From Ensifer adhaerens (GTDB taxonomy: Bacteria > Pseudomonadota > Alphaproteobacteria > Rhizobiales > Rhizobiaceae): a stretch of DNA of 64,000 nucleotides. Below are positions 23,911-32,433 of the stretch, one piece after another. Position 1 is the stretch's first letter; the number at the start of each line of letters is the position of its first letter. The stretch spans positions 1 to 64,000 of the forward strand of contig NZ_PNFP01000003.1 of NCBI RefSeq assembly GCF_002940685.1. Direction: 5' to 3'. Position numbers and translations under genes: made by a program. The notes under the pieces were generated by a model that was not told where the DNA came from, did not search any database, and saw nothing but the letters and a program-made list of their open reading frames with translations.

Positions 23911-25416
23911 ATGACCTTGCTCCAGATGAAGGGTATCTCGAAGCGATTTGGCAGCCTCGTTGCCAATGACGGGATCGACCTTTCGGTCAACAGCGGCGAA
24001 ATCCATGCCTTGATGGGAGAAAACGGGGCCGGAAAATCGACCCTGATGAACATCCTCTATGGGCTGCTCAAGCCGGATGCCGGCGAGATCCGGATCGATG
24101 GCAAGGCGATGGACTTCGCAAGCCCGCTCGGTGCGATCGCCGCCGGCGTCGGCATGGTCCACCAGACGTTCAGGCAGTTTCCCGACCTGACCGTCTGGGA
24201 GAACCTGGTGTTCCAGAACGAACCGGGACAGGGGCCGTTTGTTTCCGCCGCTGCCGCGCGCGACGTCGTGCGGCAGCTCGGGGAAAAACACGGTCTGGAG
24301 ATTGATCCCGACAGCCGCGTCCGCGACCTGGCGGTGGGCATCCGCCAGCGACTCGAGATCCTGAAGGCGCTTTCGCGCCAGGCCAAGGTACTGATCCTCG
24401 ACGAGCCGACTGCCGTGCTCACGCCGCAGGAGCGCGACAGTCTCTTTACGGCAATGCGCCATCTGGCGAGCAAAGGCATGGCGCTTATCCTGGTGACGCA
24501 CAAGATCCCCGAGGTCATCGCCGTCACCGACGAGATCACTGTCATGCGCGACGGGCGGGTCTCCGGCACGCTGACCACCCGGGAGACCAGCGAGGCGGAG
24601 ATCATCCGTGCGATGGTCGGGCGGAACGTGCCGCCGACGGTTGCCACCAAGGTCACCTCGACCGCGCAGCCGATGCTTTCCGTCCGGAACCTCTCGGTGC
24701 GCAGAGGCGGCGTCGCAGTGGTCGACGACGTGTCGTTTGATGTGCGTCCGGGTGAAATCGTCGGGATCGCCGGCGTTTCGGGGAATGGTCAGCCGCAGTT
24801 GATTTCGGCCGTTGCGGGGCTCGAGGCTTCGACCGGCGAGGTCGTCATCGCGGGGCGGAACGTTTCGGGGCTTTCGATCGCTGATCGCCGCGCCGTCGGC
24901 ATTTCATACGTTCCGGAAGATCGCCATCTGACGGGCACGGCGCCGGCCGCCTCGATCGCCGAAAATATTGCCTTCGGCACGCACCGCACGGCCGCGGTCG
25001 CCCGCTACGGGTTTCTCAGGAAGCAGGCGATCCGCACGCAAGCGCACAAGCTCATCGAACAATTCAAGGTGAAGGCAGCCTCGGAACAGGTGCCGATCGG
25101 ATCACTGTCCGGCGGCAACATGCAGAAGGTGGTCATAGCCCGCGAAATCGAGCACGGGTCGCCGCTGATCGTCATCGAAGAGCCGACGCGGGGCGTGGAC
25201 GTCGGCGCGATCGAATTCATCCACAAGACCCTGATCGCCGAACGGGACAAGGGCAGGGCCATTCTGGTGGTCTCGTCCGACCTCACCGAACTGCTGGCGC
25301 TTTCGGACCGGATTCTCGTGATGTTTGAAGGCCGTATCGATGCCAGCCTCAGTGGCAAGGACATGAACGAAGCTACCATTGGGAGATGGATGATGGGGGG
25401 AGCGGCAGGGGCATGA
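23911..25416 (+). CDS. BMP-type ABC transporter ATP-binding protein (second system)
   Basis: A 501-residue tandem ATPase. The first half has Walker A GENGAGKST (near residues 35-43), Walker B VLILDEPTAVLTP and a degenerate signature (AVGIRQRLEILKAL). The second half has a Walker A without lysine (GVSGNGQPQL), an intact signature LSGGNMQKVVIARE and Walker B LIVIEEPTRGVD. This is the same asymmetry as in the 14759 protein, but the two differ along their length, so they are paralogous systems rather than a recent copy. It is followed by permeases with an ATGA overlap. Confidence 0.93.
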   Translation: MTLLQMKGISKRFGSLVANDGIDLSVNSGEIHALMGENGAGKSTLMNILYGLLKPDAGEIRIDGKAMDFASPLGAIAAGVGMVHQTFRQFPDLTVWENLVFQNEPGQGPFVSAAAARDVVRQLGEKHGLEIDPDSRVRDLAVGIRQRLEILKALSRQAKVLILDEPTAVLTPQERDSLFTAMRHLASKGMALILVTHKIPEVIAVTDEITVMRDGRVSGTLTTRETSEAEIIRAMVGRNVPPTVATKVTSTAQPMLSVRNLSVRRGGVAVVDDVSFDVRPGEIVGIAGVSGNGQPQLISAVAGLEASTGEVVIAGRNVSGLSIADRRAVGISYVPEDRHLTGTAPAASIAENIAFGTHRTAAVARYGFLRKQAIRTQAHKLIEQFKVKAASEQVPIGSLSGGNMQKVVIAREIEHGSPLIVIEEPTRGVDVGAIEFIHKTLIAERDKGRAILVVSSDLTELLALSDRILVMFEGRIDASLSGKDMNEATIGRWMMGGAAGA

Positions 25417-26438
25417 CAGGAGTTGGTCTCGAGACGAGATCTCGATTTGCGGCAATCTTGCTGTCGATCGTGGTCGCCGTCGTCCTTGGGGGGCTCGTCG
25501 TCCTTTCGACCGGCGCGAACCCCATCTCGGTCTATCAGGAAATCGTCCGCGGTGCGCTTCTGGGGCGCGGTCTGGACGAGACGCTCAGCCGCTCGGTCCC
25601 GCTGATCGGCATGGGGCTTGCGGCTGCAATTGCCTTTCGCGCCGGCCTCATCAATCTCGGCGGTGACGGGCAGATGCTGGTGGGCGGGCTAGCCGCCGCG
25701 CTCGTTGCGCTCTACGTGCCGGCGCCGGGTGCCGTACGGGCCGTTCTGGCCCTGATGGCCGCCATTTGCGCCGGCGGGCTCTATGCCTGGATCGCCGCGG
25801 TGCTTCAGCTTGGCCTCGCCATTCCGTTCCTGATCACGAGCCTGCTGCTCAGCTATATCGCGCGCGGTGTAACATCCTATCTGGTGCGCTACCCGCTGCG
25901 TGACCCCTCGACGGGCATGCCGGAAACCTATCGCGTTGCCTCGGCGGCGCGCCTCCCGAACAGCATTTTTGATCTGCCGATCAGCGTCGGAATGTTGATC
26001 ATGGCCGCGGTCGCGGTTGCCGTCATCGTCAATGACAAACACGGCGTCAACGGTTTCGAGTGGCGGATGACCGGCCTCAATCCGCGTTTCGCCGGGTACT
26101 CGGGCACGAACCTCCAACGGCAGACACAGCGGGTGGCGTTCCTCAGCGGCGCCCTGGCGGGTCTGGTTGGCGCGCTGCTGATCCTTGGGCAGCAGTACCG
26201 GTTCACCGACGGGGCCTTGCTCGCCCCGGGTTACACCTGGTCTGGCCTGATGGCTGCGGTCCTTGCAATGGCGAGCCCGATCGCGACGGTCGTCACCGCG
26301 GCGTTCTTCGCGGCGCTTCAGGTTGGGGGCTTTTCCATGGAGCGGGCGCTCGGTCTTCCTGCGGTCCTCACATGGGTTCTGCAGGCGCTGATCATCCTGT
26401 GTCTCGCTGCGCGTCCCGTGTTCTTCAAGAGGCGGTAG
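25413..26438 (+). CDS. BMP-type ABC transporter permease 1 (second system)
   Basis: A 341-residue permease of the BPD_transp_2 family, NupP-like. The family segment AFRAGLINLGGDGQMLVGGL lies near residues 71-90, and TNLQRQTQRVAFLSGALAGL is the typical cytoplasmic loop and next helix. ATG 25413 overlaps the ATPase stop. About eight to nine hydrophobic segments are visible. It pairs with the 26442 product. Confidence 0.9.
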   Translation: MTGVGLETRSRFAAILLSIVVAVVLGGLVVLSTGANPISVYQEIVRGALLGRGLDETLSRSVPLIGMGLAAAIAFRAGLINLGGDGQMLVGGLAAALVALYVPAPGAVRAVLALMAAICAGGLYAWIAAVLQLGLAIPFLITSLLLSYIARGVTSYLVRYPLRDPSTGMPETYRVASAARLPNSIFDLPISVGMLIMAAVAVAVIVNDKHGVNGFEWRMTGLNPRFAGYSGTNLQRQTQRVAFLSGALAGLVGALLILGQQYRFTDGALLAPGYTWSGLMAAVLAMASPIATVVTAAFFAALQVGGFSMERALGLPAVLTWVLQALIILCLAARPVFFKRR

Positions 26439-26441
26439 ACC

Positions 26442-27338
26442 ATGCTCAATATGCTTCTATCGCAGGTCCTCGATCTGATGACGCCGGTGCTGTTGGCGGC
26501 GATGGCCGGAACATTGTGCGAGCGTGCAGGCGTCTTCAACATCGCGCTGGAGGGCAAGATGCTGGTCGGCGCGTTCGCTGCGGTCGCGGCAAGCATCGCC
26601 TTCGGGTCGCCGATGCTTGCGGTTCTGTTCGCCGTTGCCTGCACCGTGATCTTTGCATCTCCGCTTGCGCTCGGCGGCGCCCGTTTCGGCGGCGATCCGA
26701 TCGTGATCGGCATCGGGCTGAACCTGCTTGCTGCCGGGCTGACGACCTATCTTCTGAGCGCGCTCTTCGGGGTGACCGGCACCCTGGTCGATCCAGCGGT
26801 CACCGCCTTGCCGCGCTTCGGTATCGGCGCTCTTGCCGGGCTTCCCGTGCTTGGCGCGATCGTCGACGGGCACAATCTGCTGGTCTATCTCTCATGGCTG
26901 CTCGTGCTCGTCCTCAACATCTACCTGTTTCGCACGCGATGGGGCCTGCGCCTGCGGGGGATTGGTGAAGTGCCGTCTGCAGCAGCAGCGATGGGCGCGA
27001 ATGTGAACCGCTATCAGACGGCAATCGTCCTTCTCGCCGGCGCTCTGTGCGGTCTGGCCGGTGCGCAGCTGGCGCTCGGCTCGGTCGCCCTTTTCGCCGA
27101 AAACATGACGGCCGGTCGCGGCTGGATCGCGGTGGTTGCGGTCATGCTTGGGCGCGCCCATCCGCTCGGCATTGCGCTCGCCTGCTTCGGTTTTGGCCTC
27201 GCAGACGCGATCGGCCTCAGGCTGCAGGGGCAGGGCTTGCCGAACCAGATCACCGACATCGCGCCCTACGCGATCACCCTGTTGGCGATGATCGGCCTCG
27301 GACTGCGCGGGGCGATGAGAAAGATAAGAAATACCTGA
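26442..27338 (+). CDS. BMP-type ABC transporter permease 2 (second system)
   Basis: A 298-residue permease, NupQ-like. The N-terminal segment AMAGTLCERAGVFNIALEGK (near residues 19-38) and the C-terminal ENMTAGRGWIAVVAVMLG correspond exactly in position to those of the first system's small permease. It starts 3 bases after permease 1. It ends 10 bases before the Tm-1-like gene, so importer and enzymes share a transcript. Confidence 0.9.
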   Translation: MLNMLLSQVLDLMTPVLLAAMAGTLCERAGVFNIALEGKMLVGAFAAVAASIAFGSPMLAVLFAVACTVIFASPLALGGARFGGDPIVIGIGLNLLAAGLTTYLLSALFGVTGTLVDPAVTALPRFGIGALAGLPVLGAIVDGHNLLVYLSWLLVLVLNIYLFRTRWGLRLRGIGEVPSAAAAMGANVNRYQTAIVLLAGALCGLAGAQLALGSVALFAENMTAGRGWIAVVAVMLGRAHPLGIALACFGFGLADAIGLRLQGQGLPNQITDIAPYAITLLAMIGLGLRGAMRKIRNT

Positions 27339-27348
27339 GGAGGAATGA

Positions 27349-28569
27349 ATGAGTATAGCCAAGACGATTTACGTAGCAGGGACTTTCGACACCAAGGGTG
27401 ACGAACTGCGCTACGTGGCCGAACTGATCAGAGCGCAGTCGATGCCTGCGGTCCTGGTGGATCTATCGACGGCCAAGCCTTCGGCGGATGCCGATATCGG
27501 CGCGAAACACGTCGCCGGCTTCCATCCGGGGGGCGCCGAAGCCGTCTTTACCGGGGATCGCGGCAGCGCCGTTTCCGCCATGGGGCTCGCCTTTGAACGG
27601 TTCATCCTGTCGCGTGACGACGTCGGCGGCATCATCGGACTCGGCGGATCCGGGGGAACCGCGGTCGTTACCCAGGCCATGCGCGCCCTGCCGGTCGGAA
27701 CGCCGCGGGTGATGGTCTCGACCGTGGCCGCAGGAAACGTCAGCGCCTATGTCGGCCCGAACGACATTGCGATGGTAAACTCGATCACGGATATCGCCGG
27801 GCTCAACCGGATCTCGCGAACGGTGTTGTCCAATGCCGCCAATTCGATCGCGGGCATGGTGCGCAACCGGCGGGAAGCCGAGCAGGACGACCGGCCGGCG
27901 CTTGGCCTGACGATGTTCGGCGTCACCACCCCTTGCGTCACCCAGGTCGTCGAGCAGTTGCGCGACCGATACGAATGCCTGGTGTTCCACGCGACGGGCA
28001 TCGGCGGGCAGTCGATGGAGAAGCTTGCGTCATCCGGCTATCTTGCAGGCGTACTGGATATCACCACCACCGAGGTCTGCGATCTGCTGTTTGACGGCAT
28101 TCTGCCGGCGACCGAAGAGCGCTTCGGCTTCCTTGCGCAGTCCAGCCTTCCCTATGTCGGATCCTGCGGCGCCCTCGACATGGTCAATTTCGCCGGCCTC
28201 GACACGGTTCCGGAGAAGTACCGCCACCGCAATCTCTATGTGCACAACCCGCAGATCACGCTGATGCGCACCACGGTCGACGAGAACGTCGCGATGGGCA
28301 AGTGGATCGGCGAGCGCCTGAACCGCAGCATTGGCCCGGTTCGCTTCCTTCTGCCGACCGGCGGGGTCTCTCTGCTCGATGCGCCGGGCCAGCCTTTCCA
28401 CGACCCGGAGGCCGATGAGGCTCTGTTCGCCGCCATCGAAAGTACCGTGCAGCAGACCGGCGAGCGCCGCATCGTGCGCGTGCCGCACGCGATCAACGCG
28501 CCGGAATTCAGCTCCGAAATCCTTCGTCATTTCAACGAAATCAGTAGAGGCAGTTCGTATGAAGTTTGA
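27349..28569 (+). CDS. Tm-1-like ATP-binding protein (UPF0261 family)
   Basis: A 406-residue protein of the UPF0261 family, homologous to the N-terminal domain of the tomato virus-resistance protein Tm-1. Diagnostic segments are [20 protein letters not shown] at the start, the glycine-rich [17 protein letters not shown] near residues 98-114, and [15 protein letters not shown] near 187. ATG 27349 has GAGGAA upstream. Its biochemical function in bacteria is not known to me. It overlaps the next gene by 11 bases; in Tm-1 the two domains are fused in the same order, which argues that the two products act together. Confidence 0.88.
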   Translation: MSIAKTIYVAGTFDTKGDELRYVAELIRAQSMPAVLVDLSTAKPSADADIGAKHVAGFHPGGAEAVFTGDRGSAVSAMGLAFERFILSRDDVGGIIGLGGSGGTAVVTQAMRALPVGTPRVMVSTVAAGNVSAYVGPNDIAMVNSITDIAGLNRISRTVLSNAANSIAGMVRNRREAEQDDRPALGLTMFGVTTPCVTQVVEQLRDRYECLVFHATGIGGQSMEKLASSGYLAGVLDITTTEVCDLLFDGILPATEERFGFLAQSSLPYVGSCGALDMVNFAGLDTVPEKYRHRNLYVHNPQITLMRTTVDENVAMGKWIGERLNRSIGPVRFLLPTGGVSLLDAPGQPFHDPEADEALFAAIESTVQQTGERRIVRVPHAINAPEFSSEILRHFNEISRGSSYEV

Positions 28570-29392
28570 AAGACGCCAGTTGCTGGACAAGTTTCGCCAG
28601 CAGATCAAAGCGAAGATACCGATCATCGGCGGCGGCGCTGGCACCGGCCTTTCGGCCAAATGCGAGGAAGCCGGCGGGATCGACCTCATCGTCATCTACA
28701 ATTCCGGCCGGTACCGCATGGCCGGTCGTGGGTCGCTCGCCGGCCTTCTTGCCTATGGCAACGCCAACGACATCGTGCTGGACATGGCACGCGAGGTGTT
28801 GCCGGTGGTGAAGAACACGCCGGTTCTTGCGGGCGTGAACGGCACGGATCCATTCTGCAATTTCGATTTCTTTCTGGACCAGCTGAAGGCCGTCGGGTTT
28901 GCCGGCATTCAGAATTTTCCGACGGTGGGTCTCATCGATGGCACCTTCCGGGCCAATCTCGAAGAGACGGGCATGGGCTACGCGCTGGAGGTCGATCTCG
29001 TTCGTCTGGCGCGCAGCAAGGACATGCTGACCACGCCCTATGTATTTTCGGTCGACGATGCCCGGGCCATGACGGAGGCGGGAGCCGATATCGTCGTCGC
29101 CCACATGGGGCTGACGACGGGCGGCGCGATCGGCGCCGATACCGCGCTTACGCTCGACGCCTGTGTCGATGAGGTCAACGCGATCGCGGCTGCGGCCCGA
29201 AGCGTCAACCCGGACATCATCGTTCTGTGCCATGGGGGGCCGATCGCCGAACCGGAGGACGCCCGCTACATCCTCGAGCGGTGCACGGGCTGCCACGGAT
29301 TTTATGGCGCATCCAGCATGGAGCGTCTTCCGGTGGAGAAAGCCCTCGTCGCGCAGACGCAGGCCTTCAAGAAACTTGTCATCCAACAGTAG
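28559..29392 (+). CDS. Phosphoenolpyruvate hydrolase-like TIM-barrel protein (Tm-1 C-terminal type)
   Basis: A 277-residue TIM-barrel protein of the family annotated as PEP hydrolase or TIM-barrel signal transduction protein. Visible features: [20 protein letters not shown] near residues 21-40, [19 protein letters not shown] after it, [20 protein letters not shown] near 122, [10 protein letters not shown] near 180 and [18 protein letters not shown] near 221. The closing [15 protein letters not shown] is typical. ATG 28559 lies inside the end of the UPF0261 gene, indicating translational coupling. The reaction is unknown; the name PEP hydrolase is inherited from the family and is weak evidence. 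Confidence 0.85.
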   Translation: MKFERRQLLDKFRQQIKAKIPIIGGGAGTGLSAKCEEAGGIDLIVIYNSGRYRMAGRGSLAGLLAYGNANDIVLDMAREVLPVVKNTPVLAGVNGTDPFCNFDFFLDQLKAVGFAGIQNFPTVGLIDGTFRANLEETGMGYALEVDLVRLARSKDMLTTPYVFSVDDARAMTEAGADIVVAHMGLTTGGAIGADTALTLDACVDEVNAIAAAARSVNPDIIVLCHGGPIAEPEDARYILERCTGCHGFYGASSMERLPVEKALVAQTQAFKKLVIQQ

Positions 29393-29401
29393 GAGGGAAA
29401 T

Positions 29402-29839
29402 GTGGCAAAGGCATATGCAAGCGCAGTGATCGATGCGCCGATTGAGACCGTCTGGAAGATCGTTCGCGACTTCAATGGCCTGCCGGCCTGGCACCCGGCC
29501 ATTGCCAGCAGCGAAATCGAAGAGGGACGAAGCAGCGCCGAGGTCGGCTGCGTGCGCTCCTTCTATCTCAAGGACGGAGCCCATGTTCGCGAGCAGCTCC
29601 TTGCCCTCAGCGATGGCGAGCATTCGCTGTCCTATAGCTTCGTGAAACCGGCATTTCCGGTGTCGAACTACATCGCCGGGATCAGGTTGCTTCCAGTCAC
29701 CGACGGCAACCGCACCTTTGCCGAATGGACCGCCGTTTTCGACGAGGCACCGGAGGATGCTGGCAAATACGTGGAGATCATTTCCACGCATGTCTTTGCG
29801 GCCGGCTGGTCGGCCCTCCGGACGAAGTTGGCCGAGTAG
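29402..29839 (+). CDS. SRPBCC family (START/polyketide-cyclase-like) protein
   Basis: A 145-residue single-domain protein of the SRPBCC fold, a deep hydrophobic cavity that binds small hydrophobic ligands. The opening AKAYASAVIDAPIETVWKIV and DFNGLPAWHPAIASSEIEEG match the helix-grip start, and the end has the long C-terminal helix. The start is GTG 29402 with GGAGGGA 4-10 bases upstream; the nearby ATG at 29400 is in another frame. It is the last gene of the operon that starts at 21964; a hairpin follows. Confidence 0.88.
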   Translation: MAKAYASAVIDAPIETVWKIVRDFNGLPAWHPAIASSEIEEGRSSAEVGCVRSFYLKDGAHVREQLLALSDGEHSLSYSFVKPAFPVSNYIAGIRLLPVTDGNRTFAEWTAVFDEAPEDAGKYVEIISTHVFAAGWSALRTKLAE

Positions 29840-29865
29840 ACGTATTCATTCCGACGTGTCTGTTT

Positions 29866-29897
29866 GGCGGGCGGCGCGGGAAACTGTGCCGCCCGCC
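29866..29897 (+). terminator. Probable terminator of the 21964-29839 operon
   Basis: GGCGGGCGGC (29866-29875) pairs perfectly with GCCGCCCGCC (29888-29897), a 10-bp GC stem with a 12-base loop, 26 bases after the last stop codon. The following bases (GAACTCTTCG) contain only a weak T-rich stretch. Confidence 0.5.
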
Positions 29898-30602
29898 GAA
29901 CTCTTCGCGGCATCAGGGGTGAACGGAAGAGAAGAGGTTGGGTGACAGCGCCCGCCTCGCGTTGGATTGTGGCCGGCATCTACGGCCACATCCTCAAGGC
30001 CAATCGGTGTATCGAGCACCATCCGGCATGACCTGCGCCTCATGGCTCCTCGACTTCGCCGGACTTCGAGCCCATGTTCCGGGATCGGTGACCCCATTCG
30101 AGGCCCGTCGCTTTGGTTGAAGCGCCAGGCCTCTAACCGCCTCCCCCCGTCTGAGGACAGCTGACGCTGGCTAGCACATGGCTCCCACCATCTCCATTCG
30201 CCTATCCGGGCTATCCCCTGTGGCTTAAGAGGATATCGCGACGAACAGCTCTCAGTAGCGCTATGGTTGGTTGACAAGCGGATGCCATGGGCTGCCTTCG
30301 CGACACGACTTGACGTTTTGACGCGGAGTGCCCCGGCGATCAGTGTTCTGTGCCGCGGATTGTCCTGGGCCGCTCCGTACCAGCCAGCCGTTTCGGCCTT
30401 CGCGTGCAATCGCCCTTGATCCGGCTGCTGGCCCGCCGGCCCCTTCGCACAATGCCGCCGCGCTGAAAGCCACGATCGGAACCCGGTTTCCGTGTCATCC
30501 GGCTCCGCGCTTCAAAAATGCGGGCGCGGCTACCCGGCGCCGAAGCGGAGGTTCTAGACCCCAGTGGGGCGACTCCGTCCGATGGGCACGCATCTTCGGT
30601 TG
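29898..30602. other. About 700-base region without a convincing gene
   Basis: This stretch separates the catabolic island from the heme locus. All frames are short or have composition unlike a protein; a 187-codon reverse frame (30409-29846) was rejected because its sequence is rich in Arg, Ser and Gly with no recognisable motif. A short forward frame near 29942-30031 (VTAPASRWIVAGIYGH...) looks protein-like and may be a decayed remnant, but I could not name it. No transposase, tRNA or clear repeat was seen. Confidence 0.5.
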
Positions 30603-30630
30603 CATGATTAACTTGATTTAATTAGTCATG
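30603..30630. promoter_or_regulatory. AT-rich imperfect palindrome before the sigma factor gene
   Basis: A 28-base imperfect inverted repeat bounded by CATGA and TCATG, in a strikingly AT-rich island (TTAACTTGATTTAATTA) of otherwise GC-rich DNA. It ends 18 bases before the sigma factor ATG. Position and composition suit an operator for an iron-responsive repressor (Fur, Irr or RirA type), but it does not match any one consensus well. Confidence 0.45.
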
Positions 30631-30647
30631 TTTATAGCGAAGACAAT

Positions 30648-31229
30648 ATGAGAGTTTCCGTAAAGCGTCGGCGACCAGTTCGGCGGGGAAGCTTCGTCAG
30701 TACCAGGATGCGAACGGGCATGGGTGTGGGAAAAAAGAGCGAACGGTACGAAATGTACCTGCGACATCGCAAAGCTCTTATCGACTACGCCAGACCGCTC
30801 GTCGGCTCGCGGCAGGATGCCGAGGACATCGTGCAGGAAGCGTATCTGCACTTCGTCCCCGAACAGGAATCCAAGCCCTTGCCAGCCAAGGCCTATCTGT
30901 TCCGCATCGTCAGGAACCTGTCGTTCAACATGCGGTCCAGGCGGAAGCGTCATGACGCGATTCATCCTGGAGACATCCCCTGGTGGGCCCTCTCGCAGCC
31001 AAGTGAAACGCCCGAGGAGGAACTGCTCGTGCACGAGCAGATCAAACGGGCAGCCGACGCCATGGCGGGGCTGCCGGAAAGGGCACGCAAGGCGCTGCAA
31101 ATGTATCGCTTCGACGGATTGACCCTCACGGAAATCAGCGTCGAACTCGGCGTTTCGGTTGCCACGGCGCATCGATTGGTCAGGGATGCAATTGCCGAAA
31201 TCAAGGCCAAGATGGACCCGCGCGCATGA
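30648..31229 (+). CDS. ECF sigma factor, FecI/HasI-like
   Basis: A 193-residue RNA polymerase sigma factor of the extracytoplasmic function group. Region 2 runs through SRQDAEDIVQEAYLHFV and LFRIVRNLSFNMRSRRKRH; region 4 is LPERARKALQMYRFDGLTLT followed by VSVATAHRLVRDAIAEIKAK, the recognition helix. The first 20-25 residues (Arg-rich) precede the core, so the true start may be the ATG at 30708 or 30720 rather than 30648. It is followed by a FecR anti-sigma and a TonB-dependent receptor, the standard cell-surface signalling set, here controlling hemophore genes. By analogy it is the counterpart of Serratia HasI. Confidence 0.9.
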   Translation: MRVSVKRRRPVRRGSFVSTRMRTGMGVGKKSERYEMYLRHRKALIDYARPLVGSRQDAEDIVQEAYLHFVPEQESKPLPAKAYLFRIVRNLSFNMRSRRKRHDAIHPGDIPWWALSQPSETPEEELLVHEQIKRAADAMAGLPERARKALQMYRFDGLTLTEISVELGVSVATAHRLVRDAIAEIKAKMDPRA

Positions 31230-31346
31230 GGGGGCGGCCGATCCCGCCACGGCAGACTGAAAAATACGGTCCCCTCGTTTGTTTTAGAGTAAGAACCTCG
31301 GAACGATCGCTTCCGCAAGCGGCGAGAATTTGAAGAGTTGACGGCT

Positions 31347-32303
31347 ATGGCGCGCAATGATGTCCCAACGCTTTCCGACGAAGCGACCGATTGGTTGATG
31401 CGGGTGCGGGACAATCCCGAGGACGAGGCGGTGCGGGCCGGCTTCGAGGCATGGGTGCTGACCTCGCCTCAGCATCGCGCCGAGTGGGAGCGAACCTGCC
31501 GCGCGTGGCAAGCCATGACTGATTTGTCGCGAGATCACAGGAGCCGCGCAGGTCAGCCGGCACGCGTTGCGCCGCCACGCCGGCGCTTAAGGACGGGGAT
31601 CGCCGGCGTAGCGGGGGGAGCGCTGACGCTCTGTCTTGCATTCCTCTTCGCGCCTGGGGTCATGATTTCTCTCAAGGCCGACCATCGCACAAGCACCGGC
31701 ATCAGTCGCGAGGTCGTGCTCAAGGACGGCAGCAAGGTGCTGCTGGCGCCCGACAGCGCGCTGTCGCTGCAATTTTCCGATGGCAAGCGTGGCGTGACCC
31801 TTTTGAAGGGCGAAGCCTATTTCGACGTGACGCGTGATGTGAACAGGCCTTTCGTCGTTTCGGCCGACGGCCTTGACGTCGAGGTGCTGGGGACGAGCTT
31901 CGATGTTCGGATCGGTGACGAAGACAGCGAAGTGGCGCTCGTCAAGGGCGCCATCGCGGCGATAACGCCAGGTGACAAGCACCTGCTATCGCCCGGCGAG
32001 GTCCTTTCCTACGACCACCGTTCCGGCAAGATCACCCAGAAATCCGTGGATCTCGCCGACATCGGGGCTTGGCGCGAGGGCCGGCTTTTCGTTGTCGACC
32101 AGACGGTTGCAAGCGTCGCGGAGCAGATCCAGCGCTACCACTCGGCATGGATCTCTATCCCGGACGGGGTCCTTGCCGAACGGCGGGTCACCGGCATCTA
32201 CGATCTGAGCTCGCCGGATGAGGCACTGGGCGCGCTCGTCGATCCCCATGGCGGCAAGGTGCGCAAGGTCTCCGATCTCGTTCGGATCCTCAGCCGCTAT
32301 TGA
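31347..32303 (+). CDS. FecR-type anti-sigma factor (HasS-like)
   Basis: A 318-residue inner-membrane regulator. The cytoplasmic N-terminus has the DUF4880-type segment LSDEATDWLMRVRDNPEDEA and FEAWVLTSPQHRAEWER; one transmembrane helix lies near residues 85-107 (GIAGVAGGALTLCLAFLFAP); the periplasmic FecR domain includes VVLKDGSKVLLAPDSALSL, GEAYFDVTRDVNRPFVVSA and VEVLGTSFDVRIG. The C-terminal part (DEALGALVDPHGGKVRKVSD) resembles the STN-interacting region. ATG 31347 was taken over TTG 31338. It would hold the 30648 sigma factor inactive until the receptor reports a bound hemophore. Confidence 0.92.
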   Translation: MARNDVPTLSDEATDWLMRVRDNPEDEAVRAGFEAWVLTSPQHRAEWERTCRAWQAMTDLSRDHRSRAGQPARVAPPRRRLRTGIAGVAGGALTLCLAFLFAPGVMISLKADHRTSTGISREVVLKDGSKVLLAPDSALSLQFSDGKRGVTLLKGEAYFDVTRDVNRPFVVSADGLDVEVLGTSFDVRIGDEDSEVALVKGAIAAITPGDKHLLSPGEVLSYDHRSGKITQKSVDLADIGAWREGRLFVVDQTVASVAEQIQRYHSAWISIPDGVLAERRVTGIYDLSSPDEALGALVDPHGGKVRKVSDLVRILSRY

Positions 32304-32353
32304 AAAATATGAGTGTAATTATCAGCATTTAGCGGAAAGTCGCCGACGGTACT

Positions 32354-32380
32354 GAAAAATCGCTACCGGCCGTTTGTCTA
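32354..32380 (+). promoter_or_regulatory. Possible ECF (FecI-type) promoter of the receptor gene
   Basis: GAAAAAT (32354-32360), a 14-base spacer and TGTCTA (32375-32380) lie 53 bases before the receptor ATG. The shape resembles promoters used by iron-starvation ECF sigma factors (A-rich -35, GTC-containing -10). The match is by eye and weak. Confidence 0.3.
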
Positions 32381-32433
32381 TCCGATCGAAGGCACCCGAA
32401 AGCGGTGCCGGGCATCGGAGAGACCAGAGCATT

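Noticed and set aside
29846..30409. A 187-codon reverse frame
   Set aside because: Unstructured Arg/Ser/Gly-rich composition, runs through the operon terminator hairpin, and shows no known family.
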